From: Planctomyces sp.
GTDB taxonomy: Bacteria > Planctomycetota > Planctomycetia > Planctomycetales > Planctomycetaceae
Reading direction: 5' to 3'
Assembly: GCA_016795105.1 (NCBI GenBank)
Contig: JAEUIH010000043.1
Coordinates: 1 to 62,705, forward strand
Length of the DNA stretch: 62,705 nucleotides
The notes under the pieces are model-generated. The model ran no database searches and was not told the origin of the DNA. It worked only from the letters and a program-made list of their open reading frames with translations. Shown piece after piece: positions 26,762-36,868 of the stretch. Both the position numbers and the translations under genes were made by a program. Within the stretch, counting starts at the first letter, position 1, and each line of letters begins with the position of its first letter.

Positions 26762-28411
26762 GTGACAAAAGTCGATGTAGTGATCGTCGGACAGGGTATT
26801 GCGGGAAGCTGCCTCGCATGGAAGCTCATCGAACTCGGGCTGGAACTCCGAATCGTCAACGACAGCGGGCAGTTGAGTTCTTCACAGGTGGCAGCAGGGT
26901 TGATAACGCCAGTCACCGGTTTGCGACTCGTGCCCCAGGATCGTTTTGAAGAATACTGGAATGAAGCAGCAGCGTTCTATCGGCACATCGAATCAAAGAC
27001 GGGTGTGGAAATCTTTCGAGAATCCGCTGCACAGCGACTTTTTGTCAGCCAGAAAGAGAAGTCCATTTTTCTGGAGCGAGAACATCAGTATGGACCATTT
27101 ATTCAGGTGAAGCGACTCACGAGTCCGGTGAGTGACGAAGTCGTAGGCTTCAGGATGTGGCCCGCTGGTCGATTGCTTACAAATGAGTATCTGGAAGCGA
27201 CACGCCAATATCTGAAGCTATTGAATTTCTACCAGGAAGCAGTTGTCGACGTAGATACCGAGATCGAACAGTCAGAGCACAGCGTGTATCTGAAGCGACT
27301 CGGACTTGAAGCAAAGGTCGTCGTGCTGTGTCAGGGGGTCGAGGGACGGCGAAATCAGAGGTGGTTTGAAAATGTTCCAGATGCACCAGCTCGAGGTGAT
27401 GTCCTTGAAATCGAACTGACGAACTGGCCAGAAACGGAAGTGGTTCACAAAGGTCTCTGGATCACTCCAACACCAGAGAGAGGTCAAAACCGATATCTGA
27501 TCGGCGCAACCTATGATCGTGAACACCTTGATCGCGTTCCTTCGAACTCCGCAAAGGACGAACTGCTCGAACAGTTGGCTCGAATGACAGACGAACGGCC
27601 CAGGGTGATTCGACAACTAGTCGGTATTCGCCCTTCAACCAGAAACCGTCGCAGTATCGTACGCTTCCATGACGAGCATCCTCGGATCGCGGTTTTCAAT
27701 GGACTAGGTTCCAAAGGCAGCCTGACAGCGCCATCCGCCGCATCGACACTGAGCAGGGAGATTTTCGATGTAGTGAAAGGAACACGAAACCCCACACGAG
27801 GACCAGTCAGGATTACTCAGATCGCTCAGGATAAGGCAGCGATCGTTCTAAAGCCGGGTGATACAGCAATCGATGCAACCTGCGGAAATGGTCATGACAC
27901 TTTGTTTCTTGCTAAAGCGGTGACACAAAGCGGCAGGGTATTGGCGTTTGATCTGCAAAAGCAGGCCATCGAGCGTACGTCGTCGAAACTCACAGAGAAT
28001 GAACTGGAATCGGTGACGTTGCTGAACGCCTGCCACAGTGAGATTACAAAGTACCAGCCGGACGGTTCAGTCAGTGTGGTGATGTTTAACCTTGGTTATC
28101 TTCCCGGAGGCGACAAGAGTTGCACCACGATCGCTGAAACGACAGTCAAAGCGATCGAGGGTGCTGTTCGAGTGCTGAAGTCGGACGGAGTACTGCTGGT
28201 GACGAGCTATCGCGGACATGCTGGGGGACTGGCAGAATGGCTGAGTGTTGATCACCTTCTGAAGAACTTCGCTAAGCAGGGGCACACGCTCGAAATCATA
28301 GATTCGGACCGAACCAAAACTACGTCACCAGTGTTGTTTGTCTTCACAAAGCGAGACCAGTTTGTTCCGAAAGAACAGAGCGAAGTTGGTGAAGCCACCA
28401 GAACCAGATAA
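26762..28411 (+). CDS. fused FAD-dependent oxidoreductase and MnmM-like methyltransferase (probable tRNA wobble-uridine enzyme)
   Basis: From the GTG at 26762 the protein has 549 residues. Residues 4-340 are a DAO-type FAD oxidoreductase: VVIVGQGIAGSCLAW at 6-20, AAGLITPVTG, and the ending FNGLGSKGSLTAP, which resembles the GLGSRG..AP stretch of the MnmC oxidase domain. Residues 350-530 are a SAM methyltransferase of the MnmM/YtqB group: DATCGNGHDTLFLA (371-384) and FNLGYLPGGDKS (442-453) are diagnostic. MnmC joins a methyltransferase to such an oxidase in the opposite order. The likely job is cmnm5U to nm5U to mnm5U at tRNA position 34 (inference). The region before 26762 is antisense to the neighbouring gene; an ATG at 26636 is unlikely. 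Confidence 0.8.
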   Translation: MTKVDVVIVGQGIAGSCLAWKLIELGLELRIVNDSGQLSSSQVAAGLITPVTGLRLVPQDRFEEYWNEAAAFYRHIESKTGVEIFRESAAQRLFVSQKEKSIFLEREHQYGPFIQVKRLTSPVSDEVVGFRMWPAGRLLTNEYLEATRQYLKLLNFYQEAVVDVDTEIEQSEHSVYLKRLGLEAKVVVLCQGVEGRRNQRWFENVPDAPARGDVLEIELTNWPETEVVHKGLWITPTPERGQNRYLIGATYDREHLDRVPSNSAKDELLEQLARMTDERPRVIRQLVGIRPSTRNRRSIVRFHDEHPRIAVFNGLGSKGSLTAPSAASTLSREIFDVVKGTRNPTRGPVRITQIAQDKAAIVLKPGDTAIDATCGNGHDTLFLAKAVTQSGRVLAFDLQKQAIERTSSKLTENELESVTLLNACHSEITKYQPDGSVSVVMFNLGYLPGGDKSCTTIAETTVKAIEGAVRVLKSDGVLLVTSYRGHAGGLAEWLSVDHLLKNFAKQGHTLEIIDSDRTKTTSPVLFVFTKRDQFVPKEQSEVGEATRTR

Positions 28412-28476
28412 AATGAAGGTCTGTCGAGCCCCACAGACAGAGTGTCCCAGGTAACCTCGGAAGAAAGGTGCTCACT

Positions 28477-29124
28477 ATGCCAATGCACGACTGGTCTCGT
28501 GTCTCGCCCGGGGTTTACCACAACTTCTATTACCGTTGGGTAGCCTGGATCATAGACCGGCTCAACGCGGGATTGTTGCCAACGGGGATGCTGGCGATGG
28601 CTGAACAGATTATCGGTGGACCGGAGCCGGATGTCGTAACACTTCAAGAGAACGATATCACGTTCTCAGCCGACGGTGGAAACACGATCATCGAAGCACC
28701 GCCCAGGCCGAAGACCGAGTTTGTGATACCGATGGAAACCGAACGGTATGCCCTGAAGGCAAATCACATCGTTGTCAGGCACTCGCTGGGAAAAGTGGTG
28801 GCAGTTGTGGAATTGGTATCGCCAGGGAACAAAAACTCTCGCCATGCGATTAGATCGTTCGTGGAAAAAGCCGTGGACCTGCTTTATGACAATATCAACC
28901 TCCTGATCATCGACCCTTTTCCACCAGGGGTTCGGGATCCGGAAGGTATTCACAAAGCGATTTGGGATGAGATCGCTGATGAACCGTTTCGACTGCCTGA
29001 AGATCGAAAACTCACGCTTGCAGCCTATCAAGCCGCGCCAATCAAAACAGCATATGTTGAACCCTATGCGGAAGGGGCAATCATACCCGATATGCCGCTC
29101 TTTCTTCGGGATCTTGTGCTGTAA
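28477..29124 (+). CDS. DUF4058 family protein
   Basis: A 215-residue protein starting MPMHDWSRV, a characteristic opening of the DUF4058 family. Inside are a conserved LALVEL-like stretch (VVAVVELVSPGNKNS) and FVEKAVDLLYDNINLLIIDPFPPG, resembling the core of PD-(D/E)XK-type folds, though nuclease activity has not been shown for the family as far as I know. The ATG at 28477 has an AAAGG site 8 bases upstream; a GTG at 28468 is an alternative. It lies 65 bp after the fusion gene and may be co-transcribed. Function unknown. Confidence 0.82.
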   Translation: MPMHDWSRVSPGVYHNFYYRWVAWIIDRLNAGLLPTGMLAMAEQIIGGPEPDVVTLQENDITFSADGGNTIIEAPPRPKTEFVIPMETERYALKANHIVVRHSLGKVVAVVELVSPGNKNSRHAIRSFVEKAVDLLYDNINLLIIDPFPPGVRDPEGIHKAIWDEIADEPFRLPEDRKLTLAAYQAAPIKTAYVEPYAEGAIIPDMPLFLRDLVL

Positions 29125-29147
29125 ACAGCCTTAGTGAGCAAACCGCC

Positions 29148-29483
29148 TCAATTTTCGGACCCGGATCCATCCGGAACGGGAGAGTTTCCTCCGGGAAAGC
29201 GTTCCGGGAAGCGGTTCCGATGTCGCCAGCGTTCCCAAAGGTTGGCTCGACGAAGTAACGGATCGTCCCGACGGATCGAATGAGTTTTTCCGCGGCGGGT
29301 GCGTAGGACGATTGTGCCATCTTCAGTGATCGCATCGACGATCCAGAATTTATCCACGACGTATGAGTAATCATCCCCGGCAGGAGCGGGATGAATTGAA
29401 CGAGCTCGTGGACCCGGATGGCGGCTGTGCTTGGGCATCGTATAAACGACGAAATCGCCAATAGAGAAAGGGGTGCGGTTCAC
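29148..29483 (-). CDS. small conserved protein of unknown function
   Basis: A 111-residue protein if translation starts at the GTG at 29483. The coding part is recognisable by a well-ordered block (FSIGDFVVYTMPKHSRHPG, then DKFWIVDAITEDGTIVLRTR and DDPLLRRANLWERW), which I recall from other planctomycete hypothetical proteins. The frame stays open upstream to 29771, but that part reads like non-coding sequence. The block has the look of a small beta-barrel (SH3-like) domain. It converges with the DUF4058 gene, 23 bp away, and is divergent from cheA. Function unknown; start uncertain. Confidence 0.6.
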   Translation of the reverse strand: MNRTPFSIGDFVVYTMPKHSRHPGPRARSIHPAPAGDDYSYVVDKFWIVDAITEDGTIVLRTRRGKTHSIRRDDPLLRRANLWERWRHRNRFPERFPGGNSPVPDGSGSEN

Positions 29484-29773
29484 GTTGAGCTCAGCGGCGA
29501 GAACAAAAGTGGATGTTTTTATACAGGAAAAGCCCGGCAGATGGGAGGTTTTACCCAAGGCAGGCTTCCAAAACAACACCACTTCCGCTTTCTGAAGATT
29601 CGGTACGGTTGTCATAAAAGGGGATATCTGGTGATTTTGGTGAACATAAGTTGAAGAAACAGGGCATGACGGTCGGCGAAGCTTCGATGACCGGGACGGC
29701 GCAAAAGCGCACAGACGTGGGCTGAATGAAGCCTGTACTGAATGATCCCGAGTGAGTCGAAAGGTGACCATCC

Positions 29774-32185
29774 GTGGAAATGCTGGATGATATTGTCAAA
29801 GAGTTCCTGGTCGAAAGTTACGAAAACCTGGATCAGCTGGACCGGGATTTGATGGCTCTCGAAGAGACGCCGGACGACCGAAATCGGTTGTCCAGTATCT
29901 TTCGAACGATCCACACGATCAAAGGGACATCCGGATTTCTGGCGTTTCCGACATTGGAACACGTCACTCATGTGGGTGAAAACCTGTTGGTGCGGCTTCG
30001 CGATGGAGAGTTGCGGCTGAATGCCGAGATCACGAACGGGCTGTTGGCGATGGTCGACGCTGTTCGAGCGATATTGGGCAATATCGAAGCTCAGTCGAAT
30101 GAAGGGACAGAGACCTACGAGCGACTGATCTCTACTCTGGAAGATCTGCGTCAGGGTCGAAGTTCAAAGACGAGTGTCGTGACGAAGCCGGAGTCCGCAG
30201 AGATAGCAGTGGAAGAAGTCGTCAGAGAGCTTCAGGACACGGTATCTGCAGCAGTAAGTCCGAAGGAGTCATCAAAGAAGCCCAGGAAGACCAGGTCAAA
30301 GAAGGAGCAGCCACCGATACAGGGGGGCCCGTCTCGAACTACCGAACCGTCTCGAATTGTTGAACCGTCGGTCTCAGAGCAATCTGCAGCAAGCCGGATA
30401 GCAGCAGATCAAATCGAGGAACCCGAACAGGAGCCGGACGATCATGGTCCGGGGAATGGATCGCATGGCGAGACCAGCGCAGCAGAGCCAGGATCAACTC
30501 GACGATCATCTCGATCGATGTCGGATGGTGGCGACAACGACAAGAATTCATCGGTAGCGGATTCATCAGTTCGCATCGACGTTCACCTGCTGGACAAGTT
30601 GATGAACCTCGTCGGCGAACTGGTATTAGCTCGAAATCAAATCCTGCAATACAGCCAGCGAACAGACGATGCCGGCATGACGGCGGCATCTCAGCGGTTG
30701 AACCTGATCACCACTGAGCTGCAGGAAGGCGTCATGAAGACTCGTATGCAGCCGATCCGGAATGCATGGAGTAAGTTGCCGCGAGTCGTCCGAGACTTGT
30801 CTATGAGCTGTGGTAAGCAGGTCCAGGTGAAGATGGACGGTGCTGAAACAGAACTCGACAAGACGATTCTGGAAGCCATCAAAGATCCGCTGACGCATAT
30901 CGTAAGAAATTCAGTGGATCATGGCATCGAAGCACCGCAGGTACGAGCAGCAGCAGGCAAACCGCTGGAGGGGACTCTCTGGTTGCGAGCTTACCACGAA
31001 GGTGGGCAGGTCAACATCGAAATCATCGACGACGGGGGTGGAATCAACACCGACCGCGTGAGGCAGAAGGCCGTCGAGAAGGGACTTGTATCAGCAGAGC
31101 AGGCCGCGGCGATGTCAGATCGCGAAGCCATACAGCTGATACTGTTACCTGGATTTTCAACAGCCGAAAAGGTGACCAACGTCTCCGGGCGAGGCGTGGG
31201 CATGGACGTCGTGAAAACGAATGTGGAGAAGATCGGCGGAACGCTGGATATCCACAGTAGTCTGGGTCAGGGTACTACACTTCGCATCAAGATCCCTCTG
31301 ACACTGGCGATCGTACCAGCACTGGTTGTCACGTGCGAAGAAGACCGTTACTGCATTCCTCAGGTGAGTCTGCTTGAACTGGTGCGGCTGGAAGGTGATC
31401 GAGCACGCAAAGACATCGAACTGATGCACTCTGTCCCGGTCTACCGACTGAGAGGCCAGCTACTGCCCCTCGTCTATCTTGATGAGGAGCTGAGTCTGCG
31501 TCGCCACAGGACTGACGAAGAACGTCGTTCGGCAGACATCGTGAACATCGTAGTCCTGCAGGCAGAAGACCGTCAGTTTGGACTGGTTGTTGATCAGATC
31601 AATGACACTCAGGAAATCGTGGTTAAACCGCTGGGTCAGCACATCAAGGGTATCTCGATGTATGCTGGTTCAACGATCATGGGAGACGGAACAGTGTCCC
31701 TGATTCTGGATGTACTTGGAATTGCTCAGCAGGCACATGTCCTGAGCGAACATCCAAGCCGCCAGTTCCTTGATGCGAACAGCAACCGCAATGAGCAGGC
31801 AGGGGCCGGAGAATCGTGGCTGATCGTGGATCCTCGCGATGGGACTCGAGCAGCGATCCCGCTGTCCAACGTGGCCCGACTGGAAGAAATTCGAACCGAC
31901 AGCATCGAGCGTACGGGGCGACAGCAGGTCGTTCAGTATCGAGGCCAGATCATGCCACTGGTTTCTATCAGTGAATTTGGCCAGGTTGAGTCAGACGAAA
32001 CCGGCACGATATCGCTGGTGGTGTTCAACGATGGATATCGGAACGTCGGCATCGTCGTAGGGAAGATCGTCGACATTGTTCAGCAATCTGATTCAGTGGA
32101 CGCATCAGCAGCTTCAGATACTCGGATTATCGCCGGACGCGTCACCCGAATCGTGGATCTTTCTCAGCTGGCTATGAATGCCTGA
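29774..32185 (+). CDS. cheA: chemotaxis histidine kinase CheA with two CheW-like domains
   Basis: The kinase of the array. The 803 residues contain an HPt (P1) domain at 1-125 with phospho-accepting His47 in IFRTIHTIKGTSGF. A long Pro/Ser/Glu-rich linker (135-255) has no recognisable CheY-binding P2 domain. A dimerisation helix pair follows (LLDKLMNLVGELVLARNQIL), then the ATPase domain (HIVRNSVDHGIE; IIDDGGGI; GRGVGMDVV), the first CheW-like P5 domain (about 510-650) and a second CheW-like domain (about 680-800, WLIVDPRDGTRAAIP to the end). Two coupling domains in one CheA is uncommon. Start: GTG at 29774 with AGGTG 8 bases upstream; ATG at 29780 is nearly equivalent. Confidence 0.95.
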   Translation: MEMLDDIVKEFLVESYENLDQLDRDLMALEETPDDRNRLSSIFRTIHTIKGTSGFLAFPTLEHVTHVGENLLVRLRDGELRLNAEITNGLLAMVDAVRAILGNIEAQSNEGTETYERLISTLEDLRQGRSSKTSVVTKPESAEIAVEEVVRELQDTVSAAVSPKESSKKPRKTRSKKEQPPIQGGPSRTTEPSRIVEPSVSEQSAASRIAADQIEEPEQEPDDHGPGNGSHGETSAAEPGSTRRSSRSMSDGGDNDKNSSVADSSVRIDVHLLDKLMNLVGELVLARNQILQYSQRTDDAGMTAASQRLNLITTELQEGVMKTRMQPIRNAWSKLPRVVRDLSMSCGKQVQVKMDGAETELDKTILEAIKDPLTHIVRNSVDHGIEAPQVRAAAGKPLEGTLWLRAYHEGGQVNIEIIDDGGGINTDRVRQKAVEKGLVSAEQAAAMSDREAIQLILLPGFSTAEKVTNVSGRGVGMDVVKTNVEKIGGTLDIHSSLGQGTTLRIKIPLTLAIVPALVVTCEEDRYCIPQVSLLELVRLEGDRARKDIELMHSVPVYRLRGQLLPLVYLDEELSLRRHRTDEERRSADIVNIVVLQAEDRQFGLVVDQINDTQEIVVKPLGQHIKGISMYAGSTIMGDGTVSLILDVLGIAQQAHVLSEHPSRQFLDANSNRNEQAGAGESWLIVDPRDGTRAAIPLSNVARLEEIRTDSIERTGRQQVVQYRGQIMPLVSISEFGQVESDETGTISLVVFNDGYRNVGIVVGKIVDIVQQSDSVDASAASDTRIIAGRVTRIVDLSQLAMNA

Positions 32186-32234
32186 GTGACTCAGGGCTGG
32201 CCGTCAGTAACGAACCAAATCTCAGGAATTTGAT

Positions 32235-32666
32235 ATGACGATTCAAAATAGTTTTTGCACATTTAGAGTAGGAAACCTGCATCTGGGAGTCGAAGTACTC
32301 CGCGTGCAGGAAGTTATCAGAGCCCAGAAGATGACTCGAATCCCGGGTTCTTCCGAAGTGGTTCGAGGACTTATGAATCTTCGAGGACAGATCGTAACGG
32401 CACTGGATCTCCGACGACGTCTGGATTTGCCGGAGACGGACACCGCCGACGGACAGATGAACGTTGTCGTTCGTACATCAGACGGACCGGTGAGTTTACT
32501 GGTGAATGAAATTGGCGATGTTCTGGTGGTGGATCGAGATCAGTTTGAACCCCCTCCGGAAACTCTGCTGGGTTCCACACGAGATCTGATCGCGGGGTCC
32601 TACAAGCTTGATGGTCGGCTTCTGCTCGTGCTGAATCTGGACGCAGTCATGAAGGTAGCAGCCTGA
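32235..32666 (+). CDS. cheW: chemotaxis coupling protein CheW
   Basis: A 143-residue single-domain CheW that links receptors to CheA. The family core is clear: [50 protein letters not shown] and [12 protein letters not shown]-like strands, ending [13 protein letters not shown]. It lies 49 bp after cheA, with an AGGAA site before the ATG. With the two CheW-like domains of CheA this makes three coupling domains in the cluster. Confidence 0.95.
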   Translation: MTIQNSFCTFRVGNLHLGVEVLRVQEVIRAQKMTRIPGSSEVVRGLMNLRGQIVTALDLRRRLDLPETDTADGQMNVVVRTSDGPVSLLVNEIGDVLVVDRDQFEPPPETLLGSTRDLIAGSYKLDGRLLLVLNLDAVMKVAA

Positions 32667-32734
32667 GATTTTCCAGAAACACATCCAGAGCGTTTTACAC
32701 AGGGCGACAGAAGAACGAGACACAGGGCGGCAAC

Positions 32735-33703
32735 ATGAACAACAATCGGTATATCATGGGAGCGATACCCTTTGTATATGGAGCAGCGATGCTGGTTCAA
32801 TACATGGTAACGCGTGCAGAGATGAGCTCGCAGAAAACGCTGACTGAAGGTCTTGTAGACATTCAGAGGAGTGGTGTAGCTTCTTTCGTCGCAGCATCCA
32901 TCGTTGGCAGTTTGCTTTTCTGGTACTCGTCCAGAGCATCGACTGTCTCCGCTAAACGACTCGAGGAAAAAGCAAACAGTATCACAGAGAGAATTCAGCG
33001 ATACTCCGAGGAACTGGCTGCGGCCGCTCAGCAGACAGCATCCAGCATTGAAGAAATTGCTCGGTGCTCAGCCGAGGCGACCAGTTCACTGGGTCAGGTC
33101 CTTACGACAGTCGACCGCGCTTATGCAGCAGCGGGAGATCTGGGAGAGCACACCGAGTCCGTGAATCGACTGATCAGCGAAATCACCTCGATCTCAGAAC
33201 AGACAAATCTCCTCGCACTGAATGCCACAATCGAATCCGCTCGAGCTGGAGAAGCCGGGAAGGGTTTCTCCGTCGTAGCCAACGAAGTCAAGCAGCTTGC
33301 CAATGTAACTCATACAACAGCAGAAAACGTCATTCAACGGGTGCGCAGTATCAAACAGTCATCGCATGAGACGGTGGAAGCCACCACGGAAGTCGCTGGA
33401 CTGGTCCGCAGAACTCATGATTCGCAGAGTACGATCGCTTCGGCAGTGGAAGAACAGAGATCCATCGTCGCTCAGCTGTCGCAACAGGCTGCGGTGCTGG
33501 CAGAGGAAGCCCATCATCTTGCAACAGCGCTGTCAGCAGACGCCCATTCATCTTCGCGGAGTCGCTCAGATACCGGGACTGTCGGCTCCAGATCGATCAG
33601 CACCACTGGACTCTCAGCGACAGACGGAGGCTCTACACCATTAAAGCGTCAGCATGGTCGAGTCACTCGGAAACGATCACTCACGTTGTCCTCATATACA
33701 TAA
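32735..33703 (+). CDS. methyl-accepting chemoreceptor 1, without a periplasmic sensor domain
   Basis: A 322-residue receptor. Two hydrophobic helices (about 8-25 and 48-65) are separated by only about 20 residues, so there is no room for a periplasmic ligand domain and no HAMP domain is seen. The signalling hairpin has the conserved tip [24 protein letters not shown] and flanking coiled coils from about 72 to 270; the last 50 residues are Ser/Arg-rich. It may sense membrane or redox state, or work only in mixed arrays with the other four receptors (inference). No CheR-tethering pentapeptide is present. AGGGCGG precedes the ATG. Confidence 0.9.
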   Translation: MNNNRYIMGAIPFVYGAAMLVQYMVTRAEMSSQKTLTEGLVDIQRSGVASFVAASIVGSLLFWYSSRASTVSAKRLEEKANSITERIQRYSEELAAAAQQTASSIEEIARCSAEATSSLGQVLTTVDRAYAAAGDLGEHTESVNRLISEITSISEQTNLLALNATIESARAGEAGKGFSVVANEVKQLANVTHTTAENVIQRVRSIKQSSHETVEATTEVAGLVRRTHDSQSTIASAVEEQRSIVAQLSQQAAVLAEEAHHLATALSADAHSSSRSRSDTGTVGSRSISTTGLSATDGGSTPLKRQHGRVTRKRSLTLSSYT

Positions 33704-33723
33704 CCGGATAAGGGCCTGCAGCC

Positions 33724-35073
33724 ATGAATCTGATTCAAAAGATCCCACAGTCATTCAGAATCCTGATCGTCGGCGTTGTCGTGCCGGCGATGGTGATAGG
33801 AGTGTTGGCGTGGCGTTACTTCAGTGAATCGCAGGAAAACGCAGTACAGGAGACGGTGAGTCGAGCACGAGCGGTTTGCCTGACAGCAGAGTCCGTAAGG
33901 GCAAACGCTGAACATCAATGGACTCAGAAAGTTCACGAGCCAGCGGAATTGCTCCAGTGGGGTCAGTCCGGTGATTTGAACAAAGTTCTATCCACGGTCC
34001 CTATCGTGATGTCGATGCGGTCGTTGCAAAAGAACGCTGAACAGGCTGGGTATGAATTCTTTGTTCCGGCAGTGAACGCACGAAATCCAAAGAATCGGCC
34101 GGATGACCTGCAAAAGGCAGCTCTGGAACAACTGGTATCCGGCAAGCTCGAGGAGTACATCTACGTCGATCGTGATACGAATCGGGTGCATTACTACCGA
34201 CCGGTTCACATTGGCAAATCGTGTCTGATGTGTCATGGCGACCCAGCGACATCACAGGAACTCTGGGCGAACAATTCGGGGATTGATATCACCGGACATC
34301 AGATGGAGAACCTGAGCGAAGGGGACTTCTATGGGGCGTTTGAAATCGTCCAGTCTCTGGAACAGTCGAGTACGGCGGCAAACGCTGCGCTGGTTCGAGT
34401 CGGCATAACATCGATCACAGGACTGACAATGTGTGGCCTGCTGTCTCTGGTGATACTCAGGTCAGTCCGCAACGATGTCCGAGCTCAGGCCGCGTCGATC
34501 GGTCAGGATGTCGCCATCGAGGTTTCAAACAACACAGCGAATATCGCCAGTGCGATCGAACAGCTGTCGTCAAACATTCGAGAGATATCAGACGGAGCGT
34601 CGTCAGCATCGGAGCTCGCACGAGAAGTGGTTCAGCGAGTCGAGATCACCAATGAGAAGGGTGCTCTGCTCAATCAGAACAGTGAAGAGATCGGAAACAT
34701 TGTGCAGCTGATTCAGAGCATCGCTGAGCAGACAAACCTGCTGGCACTGAATGCCACCATCGAAGCTGCAAGGGCCGGAGAGTCCGGCAAGGGTTTCGCT
34801 GTTGTGGCGGGTGAGGTTAAAGAACTGGCACGTGAAACGTCCAAAGCAACCTCAACCATCACAAGCCGAATTTCAGCCATCCAGGGAGCATCAACTCAAC
34901 TCCTGGATGAACTGGACAATGTTCGACTGGTGATTCGCAGAATTGATGATTCGCAGAGTGCAATCGCGGGCGCTGTCCATCAGCAAAAGTCCGCATCAGA
35001 TGAAATTGGACGGACCATTCACCATGTTTTGGATTCGAGTCGACGATTAAGTGATCGCCTGGTCGCCAGATAA
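33724..35073 (+). CDS. methyl-accepting chemoreceptor 2 with Tll0287-like c-type heme sensor
   Basis: A 449-residue receptor. TM1 is at about 12-31 and TM2 at 225-247. The periplasmic domain between them resembles the Tll0287-like (DUF3365) fold and includes a c-type heme site CLMCH at 167-171 ([10 protein letters not shown]). The cytoplasmic part lacks a HAMP domain and carries the signalling tip [24 protein letters not shown]. Likely senses redox state or a gas or small ligand via heme (inference). The sensor is clearly homologous to that of receptor 3, while the signalling part differs more. It starts 20 bp after receptor 1, with an AAGGG site. Confidence 0.92.
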   Translation: MNLIQKIPQSFRILIVGVVVPAMVIGVLAWRYFSESQENAVQETVSRARAVCLTAESVRANAEHQWTQKVHEPAELLQWGQSGDLNKVLSTVPIVMSMRSLQKNAEQAGYEFFVPAVNARNPKNRPDDLQKAALEQLVSGKLEEYIYVDRDTNRVHYYRPVHIGKSCLMCHGDPATSQELWANNSGIDITGHQMENLSEGDFYGAFEIVQSLEQSSTAANAALVRVGITSITGLTMCGLLSLVILRSVRNDVRAQAASIGQDVAIEVSNNTANIASAIEQLSSNIREISDGASSASELAREVVQRVEITNEKGALLNQNSEEIGNIVQLIQSIAEQTNLLALNATIEAARAGESGKGFAVVAGEVKELARETSKATSTITSRISAIQGASTQLLDELDNVRLVIRRIDDSQSAIAGAVHQQKSASDEIGRTIHHVLDSSRRLSDRLVAR

Positions 35074-35126
35074 TTACCCACCTTCAGCATAACTGTTTGC
35101 AACAAAAAAAAGAAAGAAGAGAAGAC

Positions 35127-36782
35127 ATGAAAGGTCTGTTGAGGAAGTTTTCCCACGCGACTAGGATTTTGATAGTAGGTGTAGGGCTACCAGCCGCGTT
35201 AACAATCGTTCTGGCATTTGCGTATTATGAGAAGGCGAATCATGATGCGGTAGAAGCGGTCACGGAGAAAGCCCGAGCGCTGTGCCTGACTGCAGAGGCT
35301 GTTCGAAAGGACGCTGAAGATAGTTGGGAGAACGGAGTCTTTACGCCTGAGCTACTGAAGACATTCTCGGCCGATGGTAATAAAGGAAACATACTCGACA
35401 CAGTGCCAATCACTGTGGCTATGCATGCGTTACACGATGGTGAAGAGAAGGCCGGATACGAGTTTCGAGTGTCTTCGAACCATCCACGCAATCCCGATCG
35501 TCAGGCTTCGGACGAACAGTCGGAGGCGATTCGACTGTTTGTGGAGAAAAGAACTGATGAGTATGTGAAAGTGGACTTCGATGAAAATCATGTTCACTAT
35601 TTCCGAGCAGTTCGTCTCGGAAAGATGTGCCTGAATTGTCATGGAGATCCTGATACATCGAACGCGCTGTGGGGAAACAGCGAAGGTCTTGATGTCCTGG
35701 GTTACAAAATGGAAGGCATGAAGGAAGGCGATTTGTACGGAACGTTCGAAATCGTCCAATCCCTCGAACCAGCTCAGGAAAAAGCGCAAGAGGCTGTCCT
35801 CGCAGGCGCTGCTGTAGTGTTGGGGGGTCTCGTACTCCTGGGTTTGGTGTCCTTGACGGTGTTAAAGACGATTCGGCAGGACATCAGCGAATGCGCACTC
35901 AATCTGCGGACAGTTGCCAGAGACGAACTTGTCGCGGTAGGGGAAAAGATGCGAAGCAATGCTCAGGAAACGACGCACCAGGCCACGCTTGCGAGCGGAG
36001 CAGCAGAGCAGGTGAGCACCAATGCACAGGCACTAGCAACAGCAGTAGACGAATTCAACAGCAGCATTAAAGAGATTTCTGGAAATACTTCGCACGCCGC
36101 GGCTGTAGCAGGAGCAGCGGTCGAAGCTGCCAATCGCACGAACGCCACTGTTATGAAACTCGGCGAAAGCAGTGCCGAAATCGGAAATGTCATCAAGGTC
36201 ATTAATTCCATCGCTGAACAAACGAATCTTCTGGCATTGAATGCAACCATTGAAGCTGCTCGAGCCGGTGAAGCCGGAAAGGGTTTTGCAGTGGTGGCCA
36301 ATGAAGTGAAAGAGCTGGCCAAGCAGACCAGCGAGGCGACGGAAGACATCATTCGTAAAATCGCCATGATTCAGGATGACACTCAGCAGGCTGTTGATGC
36401 GATTTCGCAGGTGTCCGGCATTATCCGACAAATCAACGAAAGTCAGAATGCAATCGCCAGTGCGGTTGAAGAACAGTCCGCCATGACAGGTGAGATCAGT
36501 CGCAATATTTCCGAAGTGGCGGCAGGAAGTGGAGAAATCGCTCGGAATATCACCATGGTCGCGGAGGCAGCGGAGAGCACCTCCCAAGGTACGAATAACA
36601 CCCTGCGAGTCGCCGGTGATATAGAACTGATGGCTGCAGATCTGCTCAAACTTGTCGGTGAGGTTCAGGCTGCCACCAGTAATGCTACACCGGCGGGAAA
36701 ACGATATGAGGAACGACCTGGTCGACCCGTGTTCGGAGGACAGGGAAAGGGTTCAGCAGAGCGGACAGTGGAGTTTCGCTAA
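35127..36782 (+). CDS. methyl-accepting chemoreceptor 3 with Tll0287-like c-type heme sensor
   Basis: A 551-residue receptor from the ATG at 35127, which has a strong purine-rich site just upstream; the longer TTG start (35097) is unlikely. TM1 about 12-33, periplasmic Tll0287-like domain with heme motif CLNCH at 168-172, TM2 about 215-235. The cytoplasmic part has no clear HAMP. The signalling domain (about 275-520, tip [20 protein letters not shown]) is almost the same as that of receptor 4, with long identical runs, although the two sensor domains are unrelated. This suggests recent duplication or gene conversion. Confidence 0.92.
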   Translation: MKGLLRKFSHATRILIVGVGLPAALTIVLAFAYYEKANHDAVEAVTEKARALCLTAEAVRKDAEDSWENGVFTPELLKTFSADGNKGNILDTVPITVAMHALHDGEEKAGYEFRVSSNHPRNPDRQASDEQSEAIRLFVEKRTDEYVKVDFDENHVHYFRAVRLGKMCLNCHGDPDTSNALWGNSEGLDVLGYKMEGMKEGDLYGTFEIVQSLEPAQEKAQEAVLAGAAVVLGGLVLLGLVSLTVLKTIRQDISECALNLRTVARDELVAVGEKMRSNAQETTHQATLASGAAEQVSTNAQALATAVDEFNSSIKEISGNTSHAAAVAGAAVEAANRTNATVMKLGESSAEIGNVIKVINSIAEQTNLLALNATIEAARAGEAGKGFAVVANEVKELAKQTSEATEDIIRKIAMIQDDTQQAVDAISQVSGIIRQINESQNAIASAVEEQSAMTGEISRNISEVAAGSGEIARNITMVAEAAESTSQGTNNTLRVAGDIELMAADLLKLVGEVQAATSNATPAGKRYEERPGRPVFGGQGKGSAERTVEFR

Positions 36783-36868
36783 GAGGCAAAGAGGCCCTGA
36801 ATCAGCAAGAGACGGCGGCTCCACACTGGCCACACATAACCATTCAACAATCAGGCGACGACAGCACT

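Noticed and set aside
26762-28411. Naming the fusion gene mnmC
   Set aside because: The domain order is reversed and the methyltransferase belongs to a different family than that of MnmC, so the symbol would mislead.
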